Origin: Megaera sp965229545
Lineage (GTDB): Bacteria > Pseudomonadota > Alphaproteobacteria > Rickettsiales > Rickettsiaceae
Assembly (NCBI GenBank): GCA_965229545.1
Contig: OZ245887.1
Span: 1,054,001-1,118,000 of the forward strand
Direction of reading: 5' to 3'
DNA: 64,000 bases
The position numbers and the translations under genes are program-made. The notes beneath the pieces were generated by a model. That model made no database searches. It had not been told where the DNA came from and worked only from the letters and a program-made list of their open reading frames with translations. Positions 36,869-46,547 of the stretch are shown here, one piece after another. How positions within the stretch are numbered: position 1 is the first letter of the stretch; the number at the start of each line of letters is the position of its first letter.

Positions 36869-39145
36869 TTATTTTTTGTTATTGATGCAATCCATAATTG
36901 CAAAGGCGGCTACTTCGAGTATATCAGTTGCAGAAGATCCCATAGGTATTATTTGTATAGGGTATTCAAAACCATTTAAAATTGGGCCAATAAATACTTC
37001 TCCTGCTAGTTCTTCAAGTAAGTGGGTTGCAATCGCAGCAGAGTGGAGGCCAGGCATAATTAGAACGTTGGCTGGGCCTGTTAATCTACAGAAAGGGTAC
37101 AATTTCTGTAGATTAGTGTTTAATGCTACTTCTGCTGACATTTCCCCATCATATTCAAAATCTAAATTCATCTTATCAAGCAGCGTGATTGCCTCACGTA
37201 CTCTAGCTGATTTCTCTCGAAGTGGATTACCAAAATTGGAAAAAGATACTATAGCAATTCTCGGGTTATATCCCATAGATTTAGCAACTTCTGCAGTCTG
37301 TAAGGTAATTTCTACTAAATCTTCTGCTTGAGGTAATTCGCAAACCGTATTATCAGCAAAGATTATATTATGTTCTTTAGAAAGCATTATAGAATATCCA
37401 ATAATTCTTTTACCTTTTCTAGGCATAATTACTTTTGATATATCATCTATACTATCGTAATAACTTTTTGTCAGGCCGGTTACCATAGCATCAGCATCTC
37501 CGCAAGCCATCATACAAGCAGCAAAAATATTTCTATCAGATTTAACAAGTCTTGCACAATCCATGTATAAATACCCTTTGCGTTGTAGCTTTTTATAAAG
37601 ATAATCTATATATTTACTTAAATTATTATTGATCGCAGCATTCATAACTGTAATATTTTCAAGGGAATATCCTTCCCCTAATTCTTGAACAATTGGATCA
37701 ATTTTACTATGCTTTCCTATAAGAATTGGACTTCCGTAACGCTCATCACGTAACATCATGGCTGCTTTTATTACTTCTTCCTCTTCCCCTTCTGCAAAAA
37801 TTACCCTTCGAGGTTGTTCATGGGTAATTTTATCAAATACGAAATGCATATAATTCGAAGCAGGATTTAATCTACTTGCAAGTTGGGATTTATATTTTTT
37901 TATATCCAGTTCTTTAATTCTTGCTGCCCCACTTTTGATTGCAGCTTGGGCCACCGCAAGTGGGACAGTAGTAATTAGTCTCGGGTCAAAAGGTACTGGA
38001 ATAATATAATCAAGACCAAAAGCTTTTCTACTGCTATTATAAGCACGGTAAACCTCTCCTGGGACAGGTTTTCTTGCTAATTCCGCTAAGGCGTAAGCGG
38101 CTGCTATTTTCATCTCTTCGTTAATACAAGTAGCTCTAACATCAAGGGCTCCTCTGAAAATATAAGGAAAACCCATTACATTATTTACTTGATTATTATA
38201 ATCTGATCTACCAGTAGCAATTATCGCATCATTCCTGACCGATTTGATATCTTCAGGTGTAATTTCTGGATCAGGATTAGCCATAGCAAAAATTATAGGG
38301 TTCTTAGCCATTGAAGCCACCATTTCTTTTGTCATAGCTCCTTTAACTGAAAGCCCCAAAAACACATCGGCATCTTTTATTGCTTCGCTTAATGTGCGAT
38401 GAGTGGTTTGGGCTGCTTTTTCCTCTTTCCACCTATTCATTCCTTCTGTTCGTTCTTTATATATAACGCCTTGAGTATCACACAGAATAATATTATCTTT
38501 ATTTACTCCAAGGGATATGGCAAGGTTGATACAAGACATGGCAGCTGCTCCTGCGCCATTTACTACCATCTTAATTTCTGACATTTTTCTTTTTGTTAGA
38601 AAAACGGCATTAATTAAAGCGGCTCCAGTAATTATAGCAGTTCCGTGTTGGTCATCGTGAAAAACAGGGATATCCATTAATTCTTTGAGTCTTTCTTCAA
38701 TGATGAAACACTCAGGTGCTTTTATATCTTCTAAATTAATTCCGCCCCAACTATATCCCAGATGTTTTATAGTATTAATAAATTCTTCAGGATTGGCTGT
38801 ATCTACTTCTATATCAAAACAATCAATATCGGCAAATTTCTTAAATAATACCGCTTTTCCTTCCATTACCGGTTTGGAAGCTGCAGCTCCTAAATTACCT
38901 AGTCCCAGAACAGCTGTACCATTAGATATTACTGCTACTGTATTACCACGTGCAGTATATTTATATATATCATCGGGATTATTTTTTATTTCAAGACATG
39001 GTGCGGCCACCCCCGGGGAATAGGCTAAAGACAAATCATGCTGGGTTAAAAGATGCTTTGTAGGTTTTAAAGCAATTTTCCCAGGTTGACCTTTTTCATG
39101 GTATTCTAAAGCTTTTATATAATCAGGTGAATGTTTTTTATCCAT
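36869..39145 (-). CDS. maeB: NADP-dependent malic enzyme with phosphotransacetylase-like domain
   Basis: The 758-aa enzyme decarboxylates malate to pyruvate, linking host-derived C4 acids to acetyl-CoA. The malic N-terminal domain (AYSPGVAAPCLEI near residue 55) is followed by a Rossmann domain (VVNGAGAAAMSCINLA near residue 190). The C-terminal 330 residues form a phosphate acetyltransferase-like domain, usually regulatory in MaeB. The length is normal. ATG 39145 begins MDKKHSPDYIKALEYHEKG. It is intact. Confidence 0.95.
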   Translation of the reverse strand: MDKKHSPDYIKALEYHEKGQPGKIALKPTKHLLTQHDLSLAYSPGVAAPCLEIKNNPDDIYKYTARGNTVAVISNGTAVLGLGNLGAAASKPVMEGKAVLFKKFADIDCFDIEVDTANPEEFINTIKHLGYSWGGINLEDIKAPECFIIEERLKELMDIPVFHDDQHGTAIITGAALINAVFLTKRKMSEIKMVVNGAGAAAMSCINLAISLGVNKDNIILCDTQGVIYKERTEGMNRWKEEKAAQTTHRTLSEAIKDADVFLGLSVKGAMTKEMVASMAKNPIIFAMANPDPEITPEDIKSVRNDAIIATGRSDYNNQVNNVMGFPYIFRGALDVRATCINEEMKIAAAYALAELARKPVPGEVYRAYNSSRKAFGLDYIIPVPFDPRLITTVPLAVAQAAIKSGAARIKELDIKKYKSQLASRLNPASNYMHFVFDKITHEQPRRVIFAEGEEEEVIKAAMMLRDERYGSPILIGKHSKIDPIVQELGEGYSLENITVMNAAINNNLSKYIDYLYKKLQRKGYLYMDCARLVKSDRNIFAACMMACGDADAMVTGLTKSYYDSIDDISKVIMPRKGKRIIGYSIMLSKEHNIIFADNTVCELPQAEDLVEITLQTAEVAKSMGYNPRIAIVSFSNFGNPLREKSARVREAITLLDKMNLDFEYDGEMSAEVALNTNLQKLYPFCRLTGPANVLIMPGLHSAAIATHLLEELAGEVFIGPILNGFEYPIQIIPMGSSATDILEVAAFAIMDCINNKK

Positions 39146-39181
39146 TTTAATATATACAATTAAAGTTAACTACAGTATTTG

Positions 39182-40156
39182 CTAAGCGAGGATATACACA
39201 AGTATAGATAATGACAAGATAGAAAATATAGTGGTAGAAGTAATAATCGACGACATTGTCTCCGGATCGCCACCAAGTTGCCTCGATAATATATAAGCAG
39301 AACTTGCACACGGCAGACAGCTAAATAGGATTCCTACAGATTTTGCGATCCCGCTAATTGACATAATCCATAAAATTATAAAAGTTATTATTGGGGTAAT
39401 AATCAACTTAATAAAGCTTGCAGAAATGATTATTTTCATATGATCAGGATTAATTTTAAATTTTAGACTAGCACCCACTATCAATATGCCAATTGTCAAC
39501 GCCGAATTCGCTATGTTGTCAATTGTTTTTTCGATTCCCATATTTAACTCAATTTTGAAATAGTTAAATGCAAAACCAACTAAACTCGCAATAACGAAAG
39601 GATTGGTTATGATGGATTTTGCCATTAATGTCATACTTTGTTTTTTAGAAGCTCCTCCACTTTCTGGAGGTAAATAATAAACAAAACACATGATGGCTGT
39701 AACATTAGTTAGTACTATCATATAGGGTGAAATGCTAGCTACTACTGATAAACCGTTTTCCCCAAATAAAGCAGAACTTAGGGCAAAGAAAATATAATTG
39801 TTATATCTAGTAGCCCCTTGAAATAATGAAGTAAATTGAGCTTTATCGTAGTTTTCTTTTGTTTGATGATAGATGGCAAGGCCAGAAATTATTAAATTTG
39901 ATATTACCAAAGCAATAACTAATCGAAAAAATTGTGTTGCAGCTAGTTCAAGCCTATAGGTACTACCAAACAAGACAGCAGGAAATAGAATATAAAAAGA
40001 TAATTTTTCTAGTCCGCGCCAAAATTCATCAGAAATGAGCCACTTTTTCCTTATAAAACTTCCAATAAGTGCAATTAAAACAATAGGTAAAACATTACAA
40101 AAAACACTGTACATGGTTATTTTGATAATACGAAATATTTTAAAAAGTCTGGCCAT
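39182..40156 (-). CDS. AEC-family (auxin efflux carrier-like) permease
   Basis: A 324-aa integral membrane protein with about ten hydrophobic helices in two five-helix halves. The family pattern FQGATRYNNYIFFALSSALFG is present, as is the C-terminal SCLPCASSAYILSRQLGGD. AEC permeases in bacteria often carry malate or other organic acids. Location directly upstream of maeB (36 bp apart, same strand) makes a dicarboxylate substrate plausible, but this is inference. The start may be the Met at 40114 (MYSVFCNVLP), since residues 1-14 before it are not typical of the family. Confidence 0.88.
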   Translation of the reverse strand: MARLFKIFRIIKITMYSVFCNVLPIVLIALIGSFIRKKWLISDEFWRGLEKLSFYILFPAVLFGSTYRLELAATQFFRLVIALVISNLIISGLAIYHQTKENYDKAQFTSLFQGATRYNNYIFFALSSALFGENGLSVVASISPYMIVLTNVTAIMCFVYYLPPESGGASKKQSMTLMAKSIITNPFVIASLVGFAFNYFKIELNMGIEKTIDNIANSALTIGILIVGASLKFKINPDHMKIIISASFIKLIITPIITFIILWIMSISGIAKSVGILFSCLPCASSAYILSRQLGGDPETMSSIITSTTIFSILSLSILVYILA

Positions 40157-40219
40157 GATAGCAATTACGCTTCAGCAAATCAAGTAAGGTCTTGAGATTA
40201 TTTCCTCGGTGAATCTAAA

Positions 40220-40336
40220 TTAACTCGAAAGTTTCACTATAGTAACTGCATATATCAAGAAAATAATAAAAAAAATTACCGCCATTAATAAGTAATTTTT
40301 TTGTCTTAGCTTTTTAGGTAAATAATTTTTTCTCAT
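40220..40336 (-). CDS. Tiny single-span membrane protein (CoxF-like?)
   Basis: This 38-aa ORF reads MRKNYLPKKLRQKNYLLMAV and then a hydrophobic helix ending in IYAVTIVKLSS. A basic N-terminus followed by one transmembrane helix ending in VTIVKL resembles the small CoxF-type proteins that accompany cytochrome c oxidase assembly genes in alphaproteobacteria. No such neighbours are present here, so the name is only a suggestion. It lies between the AEC permease gene and the AsmA pseudogene. Confidence 0.45.
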   Translation of the reverse strand: MRKNYLPKKLRQKNYLLMAVIFFIIFLIYAVTIVKLSS

Positions 40337-40489
40337 ATAATAAATAATATTTTTCAATTCCAATGTACATTATTTCTTGCTAAAAATATATATTTTTAGT
40401 TTTTTATACCTTGTAGTTATTCTTGAGTGTGCTGCTATGGAAATTACCAAATATAGTAATCGTAAATAATAATATTTTATCGATAGCTT

Positions 40490-43091
40490 CTAGTTCTTTT
40501 TTGCTGTAGCAATAGTATTCAATAAGTCTTCTAATTTTTTAGTATCCGCTTTTTTGGAGCAAATAAATTACCTATAGCTTTAAGAGTTAGTTTAGTAGGG
40601 GTGGAATCGGTATAACTCCGGCCAGGAGCAAGTTTAGATAAATAGAACGAAAATACTGAAATAAGGTCAATATCCAGATTATATAAATTAAAAGTGGCAG
40701 AGGCAGCAGCGGCCGTATACTTTGTTTTAAAGTTTATATCCTTTAAGCTAAAAAGCCCTTTTACAAGTTTTACAGCAGCTTTTAATTCACTAATATCGGT
40801 TTTTTCTGTTAATATCGCCGCTTTTAGATCATCTTTAGAAGATTTAATGTTATAGTTTGAACTACTGACTGCCTGTATTAGGTTATCAATAGAAAAATTG
40901 TTTATAGTTATATTTTTAGCAAGAATTTCTGATTTTGTATATAAATTATATAACTGTTCTTCAAGCGAATTACCATTGGTAGACCACATACCATTAGCAC
41001 TTATCACACCGCCACTTTCAATGACTCCTGGTGGCATAAACTTGCTGATCTCCGGAATACTTGCCGAGTTCAAGGCATGTACAAAATTTATTGTATATGG
41101 ATCAAGCAACATACTACCAGAAGAAGACATTCTGCCACCGAATATGTCAGCATCAAACTTATTAATCTCAAATAAAGCTTTGTTATTTTTAGCTTTAAAA
41201 ATAACTCTACCCAGAGAAAAATCACCTTGGTAAAGTTTATCGAGCATAAAGTTCATATTAAGATCAACCTTGTCTAAAGCATAATTTGCTAAAATGTATT
41301 GCCTTAATTCAGAAATGGCACGGGGCGACAAGAAATCAACTTCGATAGCTCCTCCATGAATTGTTATTCCAAAGGATGGTTTTAGAGCAGATGCAACAAG
41401 TTCAATTGTTGCGTCAATATGGTTTTTACCGTCATTTAAAAATAAATTCTCTAATTTAATTTTTCCCGGCAACAAGTTAAGATTGAAGTTAACATTTTTA
41501 TATAGTGAACCTTTAGCAACAAGTTGATCCACACTTATATTGTAATTGCTTATAGAGCTTATTGTTCGCGGCGGAATAAACTTACTTAAATAATCTTCTT
41601 TTTTTGAGTCTTGGGTTAACTCTATAGCATAATTATACAAATAATTAAAAGCTGGAAAATTTTTCTCATCCAAATTAACCTTGGCAATTTTAAATCAGCA
41701 TTAATCCTTGGCCAGTCACCTATAAACTTAGTTGAAAAAGAACCTAAAATTTTGGTATCGTTAGTTTTTAGCACTAAATCTTGCATGGAAATTTCTATTG
41801 AACTAAACTGGACATTAGAGACAAGACTATATGGAATATAACCTTCGGACCTTAGTTTGTTACCACCCACGATTTCTATTAAATCATTAAGGTCTTTATG
41901 CGTTAGAGCAATTACACCATTAAAAATGCTTCTGAAAGAGTTTTCGGATATAGTGCCTTGGACCTTGAAACCTCCTCCTTGGTCAAAGGTGCCTGAAAAA
42001 TCTTCAACTTTACCTCCTCCATTCTGGATTAGGAAATTTAAATTAACATCCTTTATAAGATTCTTAGAGCTTAATATTATCTCTTTCGCAGAAAGATTTG
42101 CTTTTAATTGTTTTTTATTCAAGCTGAATTTGTCTCTATTAATAGGAGAGTACGAATTAACGTTTTGTTTGTCAGTATCCTTACTTTTATTCAAGTTTCC
42201 TAAGTCAATTTTACTGAAATTGATTTGGACATTATTAATATCCTGATTATTTTTACTAAATACTATCTCTCCAGTACCGGCAATAGAATCCGATTGAATT
42301 ACAATATTTTTGAGATTAAGCCAATTATTTACAGGCGAAATATCTAAAGTGATTTTTATTTTTTCAGTAAAAGATAATTTATTGGACAAATCAGCAAAAT
42401 CCGGCAAGACTGCTAAAAATTTAGCAATCAAAGATCCAGTGACTAATTCCATTTTCTCGCTTTTTAAGATGGAATTTTCGTATACTTCTTCAAGCTTTAG
42501 GCTATGTTCTGGGTTATTGATATCTAAGTTAAAGTTAACTTGATCATTATTTTTAATAAAGCTACCTTTGACACTATCGATAGAGGCTATTTTGCCGGTA
42601 AATTCTGCTCCTTTTTTATCGCCTGAAAAAACAAAATTTTCTATAGTAAATGGTATATCCTTATCTGATTCAACAAAAATCAATTTATCAATCCTAGCTG
42701 AAATAGTAAGAGCTTCTTTTTTTATTAACTCACCAATAAATTCGTCATGCTCTATATAATTTACATCATCATTAGATAGGTGGATGATTGCTTGGCCAAT
42801 TTCTATATCAGAAATCTTATGACTGAAACTTAAAACCGATAATAAAGAGAATCTAATATTGATATCCTTAAGTTCAATTTTTCCTTCTTGTTTGACTTCA
42901 TCTATTATTAATGAAGGGTAAGGGAATTGTTTGATCTTATAATTAACCTAATTAATATCCTTGACGTCAATTTTAGCACTGCTAACAAAATCTCTATAGA
43001 TTTTATTATAATCTGTTAGATAGATAGAACTTGCCACTACTGCTAAAAAAATAGCAATTACACTAATTAACGACAGAATAATCTTTTTCAT
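40490..43091 (-). pseudogene. AsmA-family envelope protein, several frame lesions
   Basis: The gene starts at ATG 43091 with an N-terminal membrane anchor (MKKIILSLISVIAIFLAVVA), then long beta-strand-rich repeats as in AsmA/YhdP-type proteins, which are linked to lipid transport and outer-membrane homeostasis. An in-frame TAG occurs after about 47 codons (near 42948). A 1-bp deletion near 41690 shifts the frame (DFKIAKVNLDEKNFPAF when restored). A third lesion in an A-run near 40560 removes the native tail KKLEDLLNTIATAKKN, which ends at 40490. The remaining protein would be about 860 aa, so loss is recent. IS630 copy 5 sits just upstream and may have removed the promoter. Confidence 0.8.
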
Positions 43092-43124
43092 GATATCTCT
43101 TTAATTTTTAGTTATAGTAAGTTA

Positions 43125-44256
43125 TTACTCTAGCCTTTAAATATTGAACATTATATAGTAGCATAAGCTATTTCTTTCTTTTTAAAATAATTTTGAATTT
43201 TTATACCATTAAACTGAATTTGTGTTAAATAGGACCGTACATTAATTGTTAAATCTTTTGCTGATTTTAGTACTCGAAAATTATTGGAGTTAGCTTTGAC
43301 ATCTTGGTTTACAAGTTCTTGTGGATTCATATCAGGACAATATGATGGTAAATAAAACAATTCTAGCTTGTCCTTATGTCTTTCTACATAAGCTTTTACC
43401 TTTTTACTGTGATGCACTCTATGATTATCTAATATCAAAAATATTTTCTGCTTAATTTGTCTGATAAGTCTACCTAAAAATTCAATACACTTTTTGCTGG
43501 TAAAATTATCTTCAAATACCATCCAGTTCATAAACCCTTGCGGACTAATAGCAGCTAGCATATTACATTTAAATCTTGAACCACTTCTCTTGATTGCTGG
43601 GGTCTTGCCTTTAAGACCATATGTTTTACCTCGATTATCTGTTGATTGTATCCCCATTTCATCTCCCCAATAAATTCTAACACTTTCTTTCATTGCACGA
43701 GACTTGATTTCTGGATATGTGACTGTTAACCATTCTTTTATCTTCTCTGGATTACGTTGATAGCCTGATTTAATCGGTTTTTGAGACGTAAAACCCAATC
43801 TATTCATAATTTTTCTTATAGAACGCCTGTTATACTGATAAAGGTAATTGGATTCTATATATTCTTGTACCACTTTACTATTCCATAACGTATAATCCAT
43901 TCCCAATTCATCAGGTGTATGTGATAAAATTTTAGATTTTAATTCCTCTTCTTGATTTTTACTGATTTTAGATCCTGTTCCTACCTTTACTCCTCGCTTC
44001 TTATAGCGAAAGCTTTCTTCCTTATAAATTTTGTACTCTTTAAGATATTTCCATATAGAACTCCTAGAAAACCCAAAGGTAATAGATGCTTGTTTCTTGC
44101 TTATTCCATGTATAACTATTGCTTCCACTGCTTTCTTTCTTAATATCTTGAGATCGCTTGGTGATAATTTTTTATTAGACATTTTGTTATTACTCTTGAT
44201 ACAATATCATTATATCATTTCTCTAATGTTAGTTCAATATTTAAAGGCCGGAGTAA
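43125..44256 (-). mobile_element. IS630-family element, copy 5
   Basis: A 1132-bp copy flanked by TA. It lies 33 bp before the AsmA-family start and 63 bp before rimM, in the intergenic space between two divergent genes. Confidence 0.94.
43151..44182 (-). CDS. IS630-family transposase (copy 5, intact)
   Basis: Intact, 343 aa. Private changes are KSGYQRNPE (Gly for Ala), KESVRIYWGDE (Val for Ala, just before the first catalytic Asp) and LKSAKDLT. Confidence 0.94.
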   Translation of the reverse strand: MSNKKLSPSDLKILRKKAVEAIVIHGISKKQASITFGFSRSSIWKYLKEYKIYKEESFRYKKRGVKVGTGSKISKNQEEELKSKILSHTPDELGMDYTLWNSKVVQEYIESNYLYQYNRRSIRKIMNRLGFTSQKPIKSGYQRNPEKIKEWLTVTYPEIKSRAMKESVRIYWGDEMGIQSTDNRGKTYGLKGKTPAIKRSGSRFKCNMLAAISPQGFMNWMVFEDNFTSKKCIEFLGRLIRQIKQKIFLILDNHRVHHSKKVKAYVERHKDKLELFYLPSYCPDMNPQELVNQDVKANSNNFRVLKSAKDLTINVRSYLTQIQFNGIKIQNYFKKKEIAYATI

Positions 44257-44319
44257 TATATAGTCTTTGTGGCTGGATATATAACGCATTTACAGTCAAT
44301 TTATAATAATAGTTTTTGA

Positions 44320-44844
44320 ATGTCGGATCAATTAGTTGCTAATAAAAAAATATTAGATGATAAATTAATTATAGTAGGCGTTATTTCCTTAGCACACGGT
44401 ATAAATGGGCATGTAGTGGTTAAATCCTTTACCGATCCCGCTGGAAATATTGTAAATTTGCCAGTATTTGACCAAGATAATACTCCGGTTAAGTTAAAAA
44501 TTATCAGAGCTAAACCAGATGGAAATCTAATATGCAGTTTGAATAATTGCCATACTAGAACAGAAGCCGAGAGATTTATAAAAAAATCTCTTTATTGTCT
44601 AAGAAGTAATTTACCGCCAATCCTAACCGAAGATGAGTTTTACATTGGAGATTTAAAAGGTTTGAAAGTAATTGACCTTAATGGAAATCATATTGCTAAT
44701 ATTACCAATATTGCTAATTATGGTGGGGGAGATATTATCGAGGTACAGTTCCTCGCCAATGGTAAGTTCGAGATGTTACCCTTTACAAAAAAACTATTTC
44801 CTGAAATAACCAAAAATCACGCTGTTTTGACTTTAAAATCATAA
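44320..44844 (+). CDS. rimM: Ribosome maturation factor RimM
   Basis: RimM assists 30S head assembly around S19. The 174-aa protein has the N-terminal RimM domain (VGVISLAHGINGHVVVKSFTD near residues 19-40) and the C-terminal PRC-barrel (DEFYIGDLKGLKVIDLNG, ending FPEITKNHAVL). The usual partners rpsP, trmD and rplS are not adjacent. IS630 copy 5 ends 63 bp upstream, so its promoter must lie in that short space or within the IS. Confidence 0.94.
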   Translation: MSDQLVANKKILDDKLIIVGVISLAHGINGHVVVKSFTDPAGNIVNLPVFDQDNTPVKLKIIRAKPDGNLICSLNNCHTRTEAERFIKKSLYCLRSNLPPILTEDEFYIGDLKGLKVIDLNGNHIANITNIANYGGGDIIEVQFLANGKFEMLPFTKKLFPEITKNHAVLTLKS

Positions 44845-45092
44845 ACAACTAAAGGTTTACGCTAAGATCGCATATTTTTCTTTTATATTTCTTAATATAT
44901 CAAACACTTTAAGAAAAAATATTTATTTAAATTATATCCGCTTGACTTCTTTAATCTTTAGAATATCTTAATTCAAGATTAGTAACCTAATATTTATCAA
45001 TATGCTATGTTAATTAATCTAAGGTTAATAACCTAAAGATGGTAAATCTGTTTTTTAAATAAAAATAAATTATTATTACTCCAGCCTTATTA
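44845..45092. other. AT-rich intergenic spacer with duplicated IS630 tip
   Basis: No gene was recognised between rimM and IS630 copy 6. At 45076-45087 an extra copy of the IS630 terminus TTACTCCAGCCT precedes the real end at 45093, a 17-bp tandem duplication. Confidence 0.55.
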
Positions 45093-46224
45093 TTACTCCA
45101 GCCTTTAAATATTGAACTAACATTAGAGAAATGATATAATGACATTGTATCAAGAGTAATAACAAAATGTCTAATAAAAAATTATCACCAAGCGATCTCA
45201 AGATATTAAGAAAGAAAGCAGTGGAAGCAATAGTTATACATGGAATAAGCAAGAAACAAGCATCTATTACCTTTGGGTTTTCTAGGAGTTCTATATGGAA
45301 ATATCTTAAAGAGTACAAAATTTATAAGGAAGAAAGCTTTCGCTATAAGAAGTGAGGAGTAAAGGTAGGAACAGGATCTAAAATCAGTAAAAATCAAGAA
45401 GAGGAATTAAAATCTAAAATTTTATCATATACACCTGATGAATTGGGAATGGATTATACGTTATGGAATAGTAAAGTGGTACAAGAATATATAGAATCCA
45501 ATTACCTTTATCAGTATAACAGGCGTTCTATAAGAAAAATTATGAATAGATTGGGTTTTACGTCTCAAAAACCAATTAAATCAGCCTATCAACGTAATCC
45601 AGAGAAGATAAAAGAATGGTTAACAGTCACATATCCAGAAATCAAGTCTCGTGCAATGAAAGAAAGTGCTAGAATTTATTGGGGAGATGAAATGGGGATA
45701 CAATCAACAGATAATCGAGGTAAAACATATGGTCTTAAAGGCAAGACCCCAGCAATCAAGAGAAGTGGCTCAAGATTTAAATGTAATATGCTAGCTGCTA
45801 TTAGTCCGCAAGGGTTTATGAACTGGATGGTATTTGAAGATAATTTTACCAGCAAAAAGTGTATTGAATTTTTAGGTAGACTGATCAGACAAATTAAGCA
45901 GAAAATATTTTTGATATTAGATAATCATAGAGTGCATCACAGTAAAAAGGTAAAAGCTTATGTAGAAAGACATAAGGACAAGCTAGAATTGTTTTATTTA
46001 CCATCATATTGTCCTGATATGAATCCACAAGAACTTGTAAACCAAGATATCAAAGCTAACTCCAATAATTTTCGAGTACTAAAATCAGTAAAAGATTTAA
46101 CAATTAATGTACGGTCCTATTTAACACAAATTCAGTTTAATGGTATAAAAATTCAAAATTATTTTAAAAAGAAAGAAATAGCTTATGCTACTATATAATG
46201 TTCAATATTTAAAGGCCAGAGTAA
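45093..46224 (+). mobile_element. IS630-family element, copy 6
   Basis: A 1132-bp copy ending at 46224 with TA beyond. On the right it cuts into the decayed glycosylase gene. The transposase is interrupted (next entry). Confidence 0.93.
45167..46198 (+). pseudogene. IS630-family transposase with in-frame TGA (copy 6)
   Basis: The frame is otherwise full length, but codon 63 is TGA (45353-45355) where other copies have CGA (Arg in YKKRGVKVG). Translation would stop after the helix-turn-helix. The DDE residues downstream are unchanged, so the mutation is recent. A C>T change explains it. Confidence 0.92.
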
Positions 46225-46226
46225 TA

Positions 46227-46520
46227 TAAAAGAAACGTAGTAGAAGTTGCCAGGGACCTAATTGGTAAAAATTTCGTTCTTGGCAACTCCTAAGGTATCA
46301 TTACTGAAACTTAAGCTTATAGAGAGGAATGAGTAATGAAAAAATGCTATTATATGTTTTGTTTGCCTCGGAACATTTATTATGTATAAACGTTATAACA
46401 GAGGAGGTAGGGTAGCCAAGCACAGTATTAATTCACGGGGTGGAGAAGGTTACCGAATCCTCAGCTTGACGGCCCTGACAAGATATGCCGCTAGTAGTGG
46501 TATATTTTAAGAAGTTAGGG
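46227..46520 (+). pseudogene. 3-methyladenine DNA glycosylase (AAG/Mpg family), heavily decayed
   Basis: The remnant reads RNVVEVARDLIGKNFVL, stop, GIITET, stop, AYREE, stop, KKCYYMFCLPRNIYYV, all in one frame. This matches the start, the catalytic ETEAY motif and the MFGPPGHxYVY motif of AAG glycosylases, with the Glu after ETE's Thr converted to TAA. Further on, DGPDKICR resembles the family's GPGKLCRALGI segment. The 5' end is lost at IS630 copy 6. The enzyme would excise alkylated purines. With at least four stops it is not functional. Confidence 0.7.
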
Positions 46521-46547
46521 GTTTACGTCCGAATAACCATTTAAATT

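Noticed and set aside
36855..37331. A 158-aa plus-strand frame opposite maeB
   Set aside because: It lies wholly within the conserved phosphotransacetylase-like domain of maeB on the other strand.
41857..42246. A 129-aa plus-strand frame opposite the AsmA-family pseudogene
   Set aside because: Composition matches antisense of the AsmA repeats; no ribosome-binding site or family similarity.
46227..46545. Structured RNA suspected from the GC-richer stretch after IS630 copy 6
   Set aside because: The same bases align in one frame with glycosylase landmarks interrupted by stops, which explains the composition better.
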